64,000 bases of DNA from DAIPJH01 sp036770365 (GCA_036770365.1 DAIPJH010000001.1:62001-126000); one strand, 5' to 3'; counted from the first letter of the stretch, positions 33,005-42,535 are shown. The notes: generated from the sequence alone by a model not told the origin. Numbers and translations: made by a program.

Positions 33005-33634
33005 ATGGAAACAGCGACATCATCCGATGAACTTCAAAAACTGCATGCGCAAGTAGATGCGCTACAGGGAAAAGTGACTGCGCTGGAAACAAAAACTCAC
33101 AGTGGTTGGCGAGACAAAACAGCTGAAAAACTAGACAATCTCCAAAAAGATAACCCTTCTCGCCTTCATGCCATCGCTGCTGGCATGGGGGCATTAGTAG
33201 GACTTAAAATTGGCGCAGCGAAATCGCTTGCCGTCTCAACTGTCCTCGTAACCAAAAAAATGGCAGACAACGGCGCGCTAGCTGAACTAACAAAAGAAAT
33301 AGATAATCCCGTTAACCTCTCCGTCAAAGTAACAGAGGGTATACTTAAGGCAAAGTGGAATGGTATTCGTCATATGGGAACATCACCTTATGGTAAGATT
33401 ATGGGCGCAGCACTTGCTGCGACCGCTGCCTTTTCCGGAATTGGTTATGTAGCAGGTGGACGCATCAGCCAACTTGATCATGCGGGTGACTTAGTACGCC
33501 ATCCTCTTGATGCTATCGGCGAAATGTTTCTCGGAAAAAAGAAAAATGAAACAACACCCAAGACAACCATTGACACCAAAACATTGGTGGTGGCGCAGCC
33601 CATGCATCAACATACAATGATTCCGCATCGCTAA
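33005..33634 (+). CDS. unknown protein with coiled coil and hydrophobic helices, third gene of the PHO-box operon
   Basis: No family recognised. 209 residues: a short N-terminal coiled coil (about 8-34, heptad-like Leu/Val pattern), an Ala/Gly-rich amphipathic helix (about 57-80) and a glycine-zipper-like hydrophobic helix (about 135-158, IMGAALAATAAFSGIGYVAGG), then a polar, Thr/Lys-rich tail ending in several His. AAGGA lies before the ATG. Architecture resembles the first gene and the 21782 protein. Probably membrane-associated. Confidence 0.75.
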   Translation: METATSSDELQKLHAQVDALQGKVTALETKTHSGWRDKTAEKLDNLQKDNPSRLHAIAAGMGALVGLKIGAAKSLAVSTVLVTKKMADNGALAELTKEIDNPVNLSVKVTEGILKAKWNGIRHMGTSPYGKIMGAALAATAAFSGIGYVAGGRISQLDHAGDLVRHPLDAIGEMFLGKKKNETTPKTTIDTKTLVVAQPMHQHTMIPHR

Positions 33635-33679
33635 AATTTGCCACTTGTATTCTTGCACATCTCACGGCATGATTACGCC

Positions 33680-35056
33680 ATGAAAAAACTTCTCAAAATG
33701 CTCTGTGCTTTTGTGTATTCATGCGCTGTTGCAAATTCTGCACTCGCTGGTGGCTTTATCCGTGACGCCGAGATTGAACATTACCTCACCACCCTCTCCT
33801 CACCTATCTTTCATGCTGCGGGACTTCCGCCAGAATCTGTACATATTTTTATGATTGAACAAGATTCCATCAATGCATTTGTTGCTGGTGGTAGCAATAT
33901 CTTTTTGCACACAGGCCTCTTGCTCAAAACAGAAACGCCTGAGACGTTGATTGGCGTTATTGCTCATGAAACAGGGCATATCGCAGGCGGACATTTACTC
34001 CGTGGTACAGAGCAGCTTCAAGCTGCTCAGATTGGCACTATCCTGAGCTATGTGTTGGGGGCAGCAGCGGTCGCCACAGGTGCAAAAGATGCGGGAATGG
34101 CAGTAATGTCAGCGGGTGGACAGGTAGCTCAACGAGGCATGCTTGCCAACAGCCGCACTAACGAGGAATCCGCCGACCAAGCTGCACTGCGTTTCCTTGA
34201 TGCGAATCATATTTCCGCAGCAGGGATGCTTGCCATGTTTGAAACACTGCGTCGTCAGGAAAAACAACACTATGCTACGCTTGACCCCTACACCCTAACC
34301 CACCCACTCTCGCAAGAACGTCTTATTTATATTCGTAATCACCTTGACACGTCCCCCTACAAAGATGCCACGCTAGCACAACCTATCCACTTGATGCATC
34401 AGCGTATGCTCGGTAAATTGGAAGGATTTTTAGAAGATCCCGACATCGTACTCACACGTTATGCGGCCCAAGACAAGGACATTCGTGCGCGTTATGCACG
34501 CGCTGTGGCATATTATCGTAAATCGGATATGCCGCATGCGATTGAAGGGATGGACGCTATCATCAAAGATTATCCAAGCGACCCATTTTTCATTGAGATG
34601 AAAGGACAAATTCTTTTTGAACACGGCAAAATCAACGAAGCCATTACAGCCTTTTATGCCGCGCATCATATCAATACGCAAGCACCACTGATCGACACAG
34701 AATTAGCGCAAGCATTGCTGAGCGCGACACCACTCACTCCCGCTAAGCTTGAGGAAGCCATCTCACTACTTACACACGCCACCATCAAAGATGCGACCTA
34801 TGATCTATCATGGCAACTTCTGGCAGAAGCACAAGGCAAAGCGGGACATAAAGGCGAGATGTATCTTGCACTAGCAGAAAAGGCATCGCTTCAAGAAGAT
34901 ATCAAAAGCGCATTAGCATTGAGCAAGAAAGCAAGCGAGATACTCACACCGCATAGCCCACCGTGGCAGCGTGCGCAAGATATTCATCAACAAGCCGAGC
35001 GTGAAGACAAAAACAATAAAGATGAAAAACCCAAGAAAACGGATGAAAATTCTTAA
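33680..35056 (+). CDS. BepA-like M48 metalloprotease with TPR repeats
   Basis: Periplasmic zinc protease and chaperone of the BepA/YfgC family, which checks outer-membrane protein and LptD assembly. The 458-residue product has a signal peptide (about 1-22), the zinc motif HETGH (96-100) with the third ligand region NEESADQAAL, and a C-terminal half of TPR-like helices (about 265-440). The start at 33680 gives a proper signal peptide; an upstream start at 33638 would mask it. The tail is Lys/Asp-rich. It follows the PHO-box operon by 45 bases on the same strand, so partial read-through is possible. Confidence 0.93.
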   Translation: MKKLLKMLCAFVYSCAVANSALAGGFIRDAEIEHYLTTLSSPIFHAAGLPPESVHIFMIEQDSINAFVAGGSNIFLHTGLLLKTETPETLIGVIAHETGHIAGGHLLRGTEQLQAAQIGTILSYVLGAAAVATGAKDAGMAVMSAGGQVAQRGMLANSRTNEESADQAALRFLDANHISAAGMLAMFETLRRQEKQHYATLDPYTLTHPLSQERLIYIRNHLDTSPYKDATLAQPIHLMHQRMLGKLEGFLEDPDIVLTRYAAQDKDIRARYARAVAYYRKSDMPHAIEGMDAIIKDYPSDPFFIEMKGQILFEHGKINEAITAFYAAHHINTQAPLIDTELAQALLSATPLTPAKLEEAISLLTHATIKDATYDLSWQLLAEAQGKAGHKGEMYLALAEKASLQEDIKSALALSKKASEILTPHSPPWQRAQDIHQQAEREDKNNKDEKPKKTDENS

Positions 35057-35104
35057 TCTTTATTCTACACTATTTAAAATTATTTCTTTCAAGAAGGATG
35101 TTTC

Positions 35105-35896
35105 ATGAAATTTTCTCACCTCTTTGCTACTGGTCTCGTTGTTTCGTTGATACAAAGCAGTGCCTTAGCGCAGGCAGCCACAGCAGCAACCTCTTCTGCC
35201 GCTCCAAATTCTAAAGACATTGACCCCATCATTCGTGAATATATCCTCAAACATCCCGAAGTGTTGATGGAATCCATTAGCAATTACCAAAAGACAAAAG
35301 AAGATGAAGCACAAAAAGAGCAGATATCTTTTATGAAAACCCATGAAAAAGAAATCTTTCATGATGAAGGTACAGCATTCGTCGGCCCTAAAAATGCCAA
35401 GCATGTCATTGTTGAGTTCTTCGACTATAATTGCGGCGCATGTAAAGTCATGTTCCCAGGGCTAGATCAGCTCATTCATGAAGACAAAAACGTCAAAGTG
35501 ATCTTTAAAGAATTCCCAATTTTTGGCGATCGCTCCGTAGCATTAGCACGTATTGGTCATGCAGTTTACCGCCTTGCGCCTGAGAAATATCTTGCATTCC
35601 ATGAGCGTATGATGAGTTTTGAAGGTCATACTTCAGAAACCGAGGCATTGCAGTTTGCGAATGAACTAGGACTAGATGTTAGCCTCATTAAAAAAGAGGC
35701 AGCAAAAAAGAATATTGAAGCACAAATCACTAACGACCGAAAACTTGCTAATGGCATTGGCGCAACTGGTACACCAACACTCATCGTCAATGGACAAATT
35801 GTGGGTCACGCCCTGCAACTGGAAGACCTACGCGCACGCCTGAAGGGTGAAACCCCAGCACAAGCATCTGAAAACTCTGAAAATGGTGACATGTAA
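35105..35896 (+). CDS. DsbA-family thiol-disulfide oxidoreductase
   Basis: Periplasmic thioredoxin-fold protein of the DsbA/Com1 type, 263 residues. It has a signal peptide (about 1-25), an N-terminal helical extension typical of the Com1/ScsC group, the active site CGAC (110-113) and the cis-Pro loop GTPTLIVNG. It is expected to form or shuffle disulfides in exported proteins. AAGAAGG precedes the ATG. It follows the protease gene by about 50 bases, giving a small envelope quality-control cluster with the OmpA-domain gene. Confidence 0.92.
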   Translation: MKFSHLFATGLVVSLIQSSALAQAATAATSSAAPNSKDIDPIIREYILKHPEVLMESISNYQKTKEDEAQKEQISFMKTHEKEIFHDEGTAFVGPKNAKHVIVEFFDYNCGACKVMFPGLDQLIHEDKNVKVIFKEFPIFGDRSVALARIGHAVYRLAPEKYLAFHERMMSFEGHTSETEALQFANELGLDVSLIKKEAAKKNIEAQITNDRKLANGIGATGTPTLIVNGQIVGHALQLEDLRARLKGETPAQASENSENGDM

Positions 35897-35938
35897 TCAC
35901 TTTCATTTCATTTTTCTCCAAACGGCACGAAGTAAAAC

Positions 35939-35967
35939 TTGTCAAAAAGACATTTATTGCTTATCTT
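35939..35967 (+). promoter_or_regulatory. putative promoter of the OmpA-domain gene
   Basis: TTGTCA (35939-35944) and TATCTT (35962-35967) are 17 bp apart, about 75 bases before the ATG at 36041. Consensus-based only. Confidence 0.45.
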
Positions 35968-36040
35968 CACCCACCTTACAGGTCGGATACTGTGCCGATT
36001 TGGAGAAGAGAAATACATCCAAACCCAAAGGATTAACATT

Positions 36041-36658
36041 ATGACATCTATGTTGAAAAATGCATTACTCGCAAGCGCGGTCGCTCTTGCTTGTTTCGGT
36101 TCTGCGCAAGCGGAAACCAAGGATACTGTTGGTGATGTGCGCGGTAACATCGCAGTCAACACCTTCGGCAACTGCGTTCGTACCAAATGGGACAACGCTT
36201 CTGATGCGTGCGCTCCTGCTGCTGTTCCTGCACCTGCGCCTGTTGCAGCTCCTGCACCAGCTCCAGCTCCACAGCCTGTGGCACAGCTTTCTAAAGAAGC
36301 TCGCACCATCTACTTCGATTTCAACAAAGACAATTTAACTGCTGAGTCTGTTGGAAAACTTGATACTTTGGTTGCTGCGATTCAAGCTTCTAAAGGTGTA
36401 ACCCATGCTAACATCATTGGTTATACGGATGAGATTGGTAGCGATGGCTACAACCAAAAACTTTCTGAGCGTCGCGCTGATGTTGTGAAAGAATATATTG
36501 GTAGCCGCGTTGCTGTTGATACCCGCGTTGCTGAAATCCGTGGTCTTGGCAAATCAAACCCTGTGTCTGATTGCAAAGAGATCAAAAAACGTAAAGAAAA
36601 AATCGCGTGCCTCGGCAAAGATCGTCGTACCGAAGTTGAGTTCGAATACCAAAACTAG
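36041..36658 (+). CDS. OmpA-domain outer-membrane protein
   Basis: Exported protein of 205 residues with a signal peptide (cleavage after AQA, about residue 24), a short N-terminal part, a Pro/Ala-rich linker (about 59-81) and a C-terminal OmpA-like peptidoglycan-binding domain (about 85-205; YFDFNKDNLT, GYTDEIGSDGYNQKLSERRAD). The domain lets it tie the outer membrane to the wall. It has no lipobox and is too short for a beta-barrel. ATG at 36041 has AAAGGA eight bases upstream. A strong terminator follows. Confidence 0.92.
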   Translation: MTSMLKNALLASAVALACFGSAQAETKDTVGDVRGNIAVNTFGNCVRTKWDNASDACAPAAVPAPAPVAAPAPAPAPQPVAQLSKEARTIYFDFNKDNLTAESVGKLDTLVAAIQASKGVTHANIIGYTDEIGSDGYNQKLSERRADVVKEYIGSRVAVDTRVAEIRGLGKSNPVSDCKEIKKRKEKIACLGKDRRTEVEFEYQN

Positions 36659-36679
36659 TCTTTCGAGCTTAGTGAATGC

Positions 36680-36711
36680 AAAAAAGGCGGTGAGCAATCA
36701 CCGCCTTTTTT
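36680..36711 (+). terminator. rho-independent terminator after the OmpA-domain gene
   Basis: AAAAAGGCGGTG and CACCGCCTTTTT around a six-base loop, with a T-run, about 22 bases after the stop. Confidence 0.92.
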
Positions 36712-36770
36712 ACTATGTCGATTATATCTGATATTTTTAGTCTTTAGAATTGCTTCTGCAAGGCGGACAA

Positions 36771-36987
36771 GGTGCAGTGGCGCAACCCAGTCTAACGCAA
36801 TAAAAACAAGCATCAAAGACTAAGAAGTGGAACCGCCTCTGCCGTTGGTCGATACAAGTCGCATGTGACCCGCTTGTAAAAGTGGGTGTCGTATCTCGCC
36901 AACCACGGCCAGCGAAAGGGACAACTCCCATGTCAAAAATTATCGGCCCAAGGAACAAAAAGACCTGACGCACAGCGCAGTCCCACC
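36771..36987 (-). ncRNA. ssrS: 6S RNA
   Basis: Small RNA that binds the sigma-70 polymerase in stationary phase by mimicking an open promoter. Recognised on the minus strand from blocks that match the E. coli RNA in order: GGGCCGATAATTT and then CGTGGTTGGCGAGATACGA, and from the pairing of the latter with TTGTATCGACCAACGG, which closes the apical stem. It lies directly downstream of zapA, the typical location of ssrS. The ends are approximate, set by a GGTG/CACC closing stem. An open frame across it (36737-36973) is not a gene. Confidence 0.72.
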
Positions 36988-37012
36988 CCTAATCCACCAT
37001 TGTAACGTAAAG

Positions 37013-37438
37013 TTAGGAGTTTGTCTCTAACTCTTTCTCGAGTCGCTTTGACATGGATTCAACATGCACAGCGACTTCATCCAGTGCAAGAGCGAGCGAC
37101 TGCTGCGCTTCTTCACGTGTAATTACAGGTGCATCAAAACCAAAATCTGTACCACCATGTGAAGCTACCTTCTGCTGGCTGATTGCGAGTGAATTGGTCA
37201 AACTATGAACGCGCTCATGCAACTCACCCGCTTCTTGACGTGCTTCATAAAGCTCATCCGCCAACATCAAGGCGGTCATCACCAACCCCATCGCCTCGCT
37301 GGTGCGTGGCATACGCGCCGTCACTTCCTGTGCGCGCATATTCACTTCCGCCGCAAGCTGTGAGACATGTTCTTCCTCACCTTCACCACAGGCGAGTGTA
37401 TAACGGTGATCATTAATCGTTACATCAATTTTAGGCAT
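37013..37438 (-). CDS. zapA: cell division protein ZapA
   Basis: Small coiled-coil protein that bundles FtsZ filaments at midcell. 141 residues with the family start IDVTINDHRYTLACGEGEEEHVSQLA, the LMTALMLADELYEA block and a C-terminal coiled coil, with an unusually long acidic tail. It overlaps the end of the upstream coiled-coil gene by eight bases, and 6S RNA follows, as in many proteobacteria. Confidence 0.92.
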   Translation of the reverse strand: MPKIDVTINDHRYTLACGEGEEEHVSQLAAEVNMRAQEVTARMPRTSEAMGLVMTALMLADELYEARQEAGELHERVHSLTNSLAISQQKVASHGGTDFGFDAPVITREEAQQSLALALDEVAVHVESMSKRLEKELETNS

Positions 37439-37883
37439 GTTCTAGCACCTCATCTATCAATCCCAACGAAATATCTAAACGTCCTGAAACTTCATCCACC
37501 GTATCAAGCAAACGCATATAATCAGCCTCTTGCTGCTCAGATTTCTTAATCAGTGCCGCATTATGGCGAACCACCTCTTCGTAGCGCGTTTTAAGTCCTA
37601 CCAACATTTCTTGTAAATCATCACGCTCTTTTTCTACATCTGTGTAACGGCTGCGCCATTTTTCTAACGTCGCAATCAACTGAGATTCGTTCAATCCACT
37701 CGAAGAATATTTTTCTGCGTTCACTTTCACATCACGCGCATGCGCAATCACATGTTCGACAAGACGTTCTAACGCTGCCAAAGAGGACGACACGCGGGAA
37801 ACAGAATCCGCAAGGACATCGCCCTGCAAAGACATATCTGTCTCTTGACTCTGATCTAAACTCGCTTGCTGCACTGGGGTCAT
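37431..37883 (-). CDS. coiled-coil protein upstream of zapA (DUF4164-like)
   Basis: 150-residue protein, mostly alpha-helical with a long coiled coil (about 25-140, heptads through SRVSSSLAALERLVEHVI and WRSRYTDVEKERDDLQEML). ATG at 37883 has GAGGG close upstream; an earlier in-frame start at 37913 is less likely. Alphaproteobacterial zapA genes often follow such a small coiled-coil protein (DUF4164), so a role in division with ZapA is likely by context. The domain name is a guess from position and shape. Confidence 0.75.
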   Translation of the reverse strand: MTPVQQASLDQSQETDMSLQGDVLADSVSRVSSSLAALERLVEHVIAHARDVKVNAEKYSSSGLNESQLIATLEKWRSRYTDVEKERDDLQEMLVGLKTRYEEVVRHNAALIKKSEQQEADYMRLLDTVDEVSGRLDISLGLIDEVLEHA

Positions 37884-38143
37884 ACCGCCCTCATTCTTAC
37901 CATTGGTAAACAAAACTTAGAAAAAATAAGGGCTTCGCGCAACATCATTTTATGCACAACATGTATGACTCAAGCCATGCTACTGTATTGTATGATTCTT
38001 AAGGTCTATTTTTTTTCTTACGCTTGTTCAAAACGAGGTATTTTCTTATCATATTGGCACAGATTTCTGTTTAATTTCGCCTATCTTCATGTATGGTGCG
38101 CCAAATCAGCTAGTTTGACAGTTCTATATTCGGGAGTATTACC

Positions 38144-40159
38144 ATGAGCGCATCAGCGTCCGCCATGCCGTCAATGTCATTATCACCTTCAGCAAAACAT
38201 CAGGCTATGGCAAACGCAATTCGCGCTCTCTCGATGGACGCTGTACAGAAAGCTAATTCTGGACATCCCGGCATGCCAATGGGCATGGCAGACGTAGCGA
38301 CAGTATTATGGTCTGAGTTTCTCAAGCACAACCCCCAAGTACCTTCTTGGCCAGATCGTGACCGCTTTGTGCTTTCTGCTGGGCATGGTTCAATGCTACT
38401 TTATAGCTTGATGTACCTCACGGGTTATGAAGATATTACGCTGGATGAAATCAAAAATTTCCGCCAAAAAGGCGCACGTACAGCGGGACATCCTGAGTAT
38501 GGTCACGCTGCAGGGATCGAAACTACCACAGGCCCACTTGGACAAGGCATTGCAAATGCTGTAGGCATGGCACTTGCTGAACGCATGTCCGCAGCACGTT
38601 ACGGCGCAGAACTTGTTGACCATTACACCTATGCAATTGCAGGGGATGGGTGCTTGATGGAGGGTATCAGCCATGAGGCGGCGTCACTTGCAGGACACCT
38701 CAAACTCAGCAAACTCATTGTCTTGTTTGATGATAATGGCATCTCGATTGATGGTCCGACCTCGCTCACTGTGTCAGACGACACCTTGATGCGCTTTAAG
38801 GCTCTGGGTTGGGATACGGCGCAAATTGATGGACATGACGCGGACGCTATCCGTGAAGCCATTACCCGTGCAAAAACCACCGACAAACCATCCCTGATTG
38901 CTTGCCGCACCACGATCGCGTTCGGCGCACCGACCAAAGCAGGCACATCATCAAGCCACGGTTCACCACTCGGCGACAAAGAAATCGCGGGCGCACGCGA
39001 GGCACTAGGCTGGTCACATGCTCCGTTTGAAGTGCCGACAGAGATACTAAACAACTGGAGAGCAAGCAGCGCACATGGTAAGGAAACTTACAACGCATGG
39101 AATAACCGCCTCAACGCACTTGATAGCACAAAAGCATCCGAATTCGAACGCGTCATCACAGGTGATCTACCACAAGGTTGGGTTGAGACCTTTGAAGAAT
39201 TCAAAATGTCACTCGCAAGCCAAGCAGCAAGTGAGGCAACCCGCAAATCATCACAAAACGTTTTGGAAGTATTAACAGAAATCATCCCTGAGATGATTGG
39301 TGGGTCTGCGGATTTGACAGGATCGAACAACACCAAATCAGGCGTTCAGAAACCTGTGACTGCGCAAGATTTCTCAGGCAGCTACCTTTATTACGGTGTA
39401 CGCGAACATGCAATGGGCGCGATTATGAATGGGATGTCACTGCACGGCGGATTCATCCCATATAGCGGCACATTCCTTGTCTTTAGTGATTATTGCCGTC
39501 CAGCGATTCGCCTGAGCGCGCTCATGCAACAGCGTGTAATTTATGTGATGACACATGACTCTATTGGCCTAGGTGAAGATGGCCCAACCCATCAACCTGT
39601 GGAGCATCTTGCTACTCTACGTGCAATCCCCAACCTTCATGTGTTTCGCCCCGCAGATGCCACCGAAACCGCTGAATGCTGGGCATTAGCAATCAGTAAT
39701 AGCACAACCCCTTCGTTGCTCGCACTTTCACGTCAAAATCTGATATCGGTGCGTCCTGAATATACCAAAGATAATCTATGCGCGCTCGGTGCGTATGTTC
39801 TCAAAGAAGATAAAAATGCCAAAGTAACTTTGATAGCGACAGGTTCAGAAGTCGAACTTGCAGTACATACCGCCACCAAACTTGCAGAAAACGGCATTAC
39901 TACGCGTATCGTTTCTGCACCGTGTTTAGAGCTTTTTGAGGCACAACCTGCCTCTTACCGCAAATCAGTGCTTGGTTCTGGGCTACGCGTGGTCATTGAA
40001 GCAGGGATTTGCATGTGCTGGGATAAGTATCTTGGTAATGACGGCATTTTCTGCGGCGTCGAAACCTTTGGCATGTCTGCTCCTGCTCCAGAAGTCTATG
40101 CACATTTTGGTTTAACGCCAGAAGCGATCGCACAGAAAGTCAAAAAAGCGTTGGCATAG
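38144..40159 (+). CDS. tkt: transketolase
   Basis: Thiamine-diphosphate enzyme that moves two-carbon units in the pentose phosphate pathway. The 671-residue product has the N-terminal ThDP domain (KANSGHPGMPMGMADVATVLW, GDGCLMEGISHEAA with the GDG...N cofactor motif), the middle pyrimidine-binding domain (YYGVREHAMGAIMNG with catalytic Glu, and THDSIGLGEDGPTHQPVEHLA) and the C-terminal domain. GGGAG precedes the ATG. It is followed by gap at 81 bases, a common carbon-metabolism pair in alphaproteobacteria. Confidence 0.98.
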   Translation: MSASASAMPSMSLSPSAKHQAMANAIRALSMDAVQKANSGHPGMPMGMADVATVLWSEFLKHNPQVPSWPDRDRFVLSAGHGSMLLYSLMYLTGYEDITLDEIKNFRQKGARTAGHPEYGHAAGIETTTGPLGQGIANAVGMALAERMSAARYGAELVDHYTYAIAGDGCLMEGISHEAASLAGHLKLSKLIVLFDDNGISIDGPTSLTVSDDTLMRFKALGWDTAQIDGHDADAIREAITRAKTTDKPSLIACRTTIAFGAPTKAGTSSSHGSPLGDKEIAGAREALGWSHAPFEVPTEILNNWRASSAHGKETYNAWNNRLNALDSTKASEFERVITGDLPQGWVETFEEFKMSLASQAASEATRKSSQNVLEVLTEIIPEMIGGSADLTGSNNTKSGVQKPVTAQDFSGSYLYYGVREHAMGAIMNGMSLHGGFIPYSGTFLVFSDYCRPAIRLSALMQQRVIYVMTHDSIGLGEDGPTHQPVEHLATLRAIPNLHVFRPADATETAECWALAISNSTTPSLLALSRQNLISVRPEYTKDNLCALGAYVLKEDKNAKVTLIATGSEVELAVHTATKLAENGITTRIVSAPCLELFEAQPASYRKSVLGSGLRVVIEAGICMCWDKYLGNDGIFCGVETFGMSAPAPEVYAHFGLTPEAIAQKVKKALA

Positions 40160-40240
40160 CCTCTATCCATTTGACAAATTAACATTGATTGTGTAGGTGA
40201 AGCCTCGCTTTTTATCACGCCATCTACGGGAGCAAATAAC

Positions 40241-41245
40241 ATGAGTAAAGTGCGTATTGGTATTAATGGTTTAGGTCGTATTGGTCGCTGTGTGATGCGC
40301 GCACTGGTCGAAGAAAACTACCAAGATAGCATTGAGCTTGTGGCGGTCAATGGTCCTGCACCAACACCTACTCATTTGCAGCTGTTGAAATATGATTCTG
40401 TACATGGCCGCTTTTCTGGCAATATCCGTGCGGACGGCGACACCATGACAATGGGCAATCAAACATTTCCTGTCTTTCATGAACGTGACCCCAAAAACAT
40501 CGCATGGGGCGATCTAGGTGTAGATATTGTACTCGAATGCACAGGCTTCTTCACCGACAAAGAGGGAGCATCACAACATTTAAAATCTGGTGCGAGAAAA
40601 GTATTGATCTCTGCACCAGCAAAAGATGCTGTACCGACCATCGTGTACGGCGTCAATGACGATACAATCAATCAATCGGACTCTGTCTTGTCGATTGGTT
40701 CTTGCACCACGAACTGCCTTGCTCCCGTAGCAAAAGTACTCAATGATACGTTTGGCATTGAAAGCGGTTTTATGACCACGATTCACTCCTACACAGGTGA
40801 TCAAAATCTTGTGGATGGTACGCATAAAGATATGCGCCGCGCACGCGCTGCGGCACTCTCGATGATTCCAACCTCAACGGGTGCTGCAAAAGCACTTGGC
40901 TTGGTACTTCCTGAACTCGCTGGCAAGTTAGACGGCACATCTATTCGTGTCCCAACCCCAAATGTCTCACTGGTTGATTTATGCTTTACTGCGAACAAGC
41001 CTGCAACCAAAGAAGCAATCCACGCTGCCATCACTGCCGCATCCGAAGGCAGCATGAAAGGCGTGCTGGCGATTTCATCTGAGGAACTAGTGTCGATTGA
41101 TTACACACACAACCCTGCTAGCAGCATTTTTGATACCACAGGCACTAAAGTTGTTGGTGATCGCTTTGTACGCATCATGTCATGGTACGATAATGAATGG
41201 GGCTTCTCGTGCCGTATGCTGGATATGGCGAAGCGCGTCGCGTAA
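40241..41245 (+). CDS. gap: glyceraldehyde-3-phosphate dehydrogenase
   Basis: NAD(P)-dependent glycolytic enzyme, 334 residues. N-terminal Rossmann motif GINGLGRIGR, active-site Cys in SCTTNCLAP (about 153), HSYTGDQ and the C-terminal SWYDNEWGFSCRM. It follows tkt. Its stop is seven bases from the convergent cpaF-type gene, with no terminator between them. Confidence 0.98.
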   Translation: MSKVRIGINGLGRIGRCVMRALVEENYQDSIELVAVNGPAPTPTHLQLLKYDSVHGRFSGNIRADGDTMTMGNQTFPVFHERDPKNIAWGDLGVDIVLECTGFFTDKEGASQHLKSGARKVLISAPAKDAVPTIVYGVNDDTINQSDSVLSIGSCTTNCLAPVAKVLNDTFGIESGFMTTIHSYTGDQNLVDGTHKDMRRARAAALSMIPTSTGAAKALGLVLPELAGKLDGTSIRVPTPNVSLVDLCFTANKPATKEAIHAAITAASEGSMKGVLAISSEELVSIDYTHNPASSIFDTTGTKVVGDRFVRIMSWYDNEWGFSCRMLDMAKRVA

Positions 41246-41252
41246 AATAGCA

Positions 41253-42533
41253 CTACATCTTCGGCAAACGTACACCGAGGCACGCTGCCATGGTATCTTG
41301 TTCGCCGTAATACGCAACACGACGAAGGAAACGTGGCATAATACCCGTCCACTGGAACTGCCCAGCGAGCATACCATTTGGACCTTCACCTGTTTGATTG
41401 TAAACGAACAAGTCTTGCATCACAATCATATCGCCTTCCATCCCTGTAATTTCAGAGACATATTGCACGCGACGATGCCCATCACGCATACGACTGATCT
41501 GCACAACCACCTGAATCGCTGAAGCAATCTGCGAACGCACTGCCTTAATGGGTAGCCCAAGATTTGCCATTCCGATCATATTTTCAATACGCGATAACGC
41601 ATCACGCGGATGGTTCGCGTGTACCGTAGTAAGCGAGCCTTCATGACCCGTATTCATTGCTTGCATCATATCAAATGCTTCTGCACCGCGTACCTCGCCG
41701 ACGATAATACGATCAGGGCGCATACGCAGCGAGTTTTTCACCAGATCACGTATGGTGACCTCTTCTTCTGGTCGCCCAGAATAGCTGATAGGCTTTGTTT
41801 CAAGGCGCACCACATGCGGCTGTGCAAGACGTAATTCCGCTGCATCCTCAATCGTCACAATACGCTCATCATGACTGATATGCTGTGACATCGCATTAAG
41901 CAACGTGGTTTTACCCGAACCCGTACCACCTGAAATCAAGACATTAAGGCGACATTTGCCAATGATTTTAAGGAAGTCTGCAAGTGACGTCGAAAGATTG
42001 TGCTGATCTTTCATAACATCGAGCGTAATCAAACGCTTCGAGAATTTACGAATAGAAATGGTTGTACCATCCACAGCAAGCGGCGGCGCAATAATATTGA
42101 CACGGCTACCATCGAGCAAGCGGGCATCCGCGAGTGGACGCAAAGGATTGATATTACGTCCCACCAAGCGTACGATCTGTTCAGCGATTTTCATCACTGC
42201 AGCATCTTCCGAAAAATTGATATTAGTACGCTCTAGCTTTCCGTGACGTTCAATATAGATCGACTGTGTACCATTGATCAGCACGTCATTGATAGTTTCA
42301 TCTTCTAATAATGGCTGAATTGGACCAAAATTATTTAGTTCACGAATGAGTGCTTCGGTGAGTATCTCACGCTGAACATGATGATCATGCGGCACAGATT
42401 CCACCTGATGCGTATGTATCTGGTGGTCAGAACTTTGAATCTGACGCAACAAATTAAGCTCCTGCTCAAGCAAGACCAAACGCTGCTCCAAGTCACGGTG
42501 ATGTACCTGATGATGCTGATGCTCATCCATCAT
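41253..42533 (-). CDS. cpaF: CpaF/TadA-type secretion ATPase, short paralogue
   Basis: Hexameric ATPase of the VirB11/CpaF group that powers Tad (Flp) pilus assembly. The 426-residue product has a His-rich N-terminus (about 1-50), the N-terminal domain (FGPIQPLLEDETINDVLINGTQSIYIERHG), Walker A GGTGSGKTT (about 204) and the Asp/His boxes with RMRPDRIIVGEVRGAEA and MNTGHEGSLTTVHAN. It begins two bases after the stop of a longer paralogue, so the two are translationally coupled and may form a mixed ring or serve different machines. No other tad/cpa gene is in the window. Confidence 0.92.
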   Translation of the reverse strand: MMDEHQHHQVHHRDLEQRLVLLEQELNLLRQIQSSDHQIHTHQVESVPHDHHVQREILTEALIRELNNFGPIQPLLEDETINDVLINGTQSIYIERHGKLERTNINFSEDAAVMKIAEQIVRLVGRNINPLRPLADARLLDGSRVNIIAPPLAVDGTTISIRKFSKRLITLDVMKDQHNLSTSLADFLKIIGKCRLNVLISGGTGSGKTTLLNAMSQHISHDERIVTIEDAAELRLAQPHVVRLETKPISYSGRPEEEVTIRDLVKNSLRMRPDRIIVGEVRGAEAFDMMQAMNTGHEGSLTTVHANHPRDALSRIENMIGMANLGLPIKAVRSQIASAIQVVVQISRMRDGHRRVQYVSEITGMEGDMIVMQDLFVYNQTGEGPNGMLAGQFQWTGIMPRFLRRVAYYGEQDTMAACLGVRLPKM

Positions 42534-42535
42534 GA

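Noticed and set aside
36737..36973. 78-codon minus-strand frame
   Set aside because: Overlaps the 6S RNA; Cys/Phe-rich and no ribosome-binding site.
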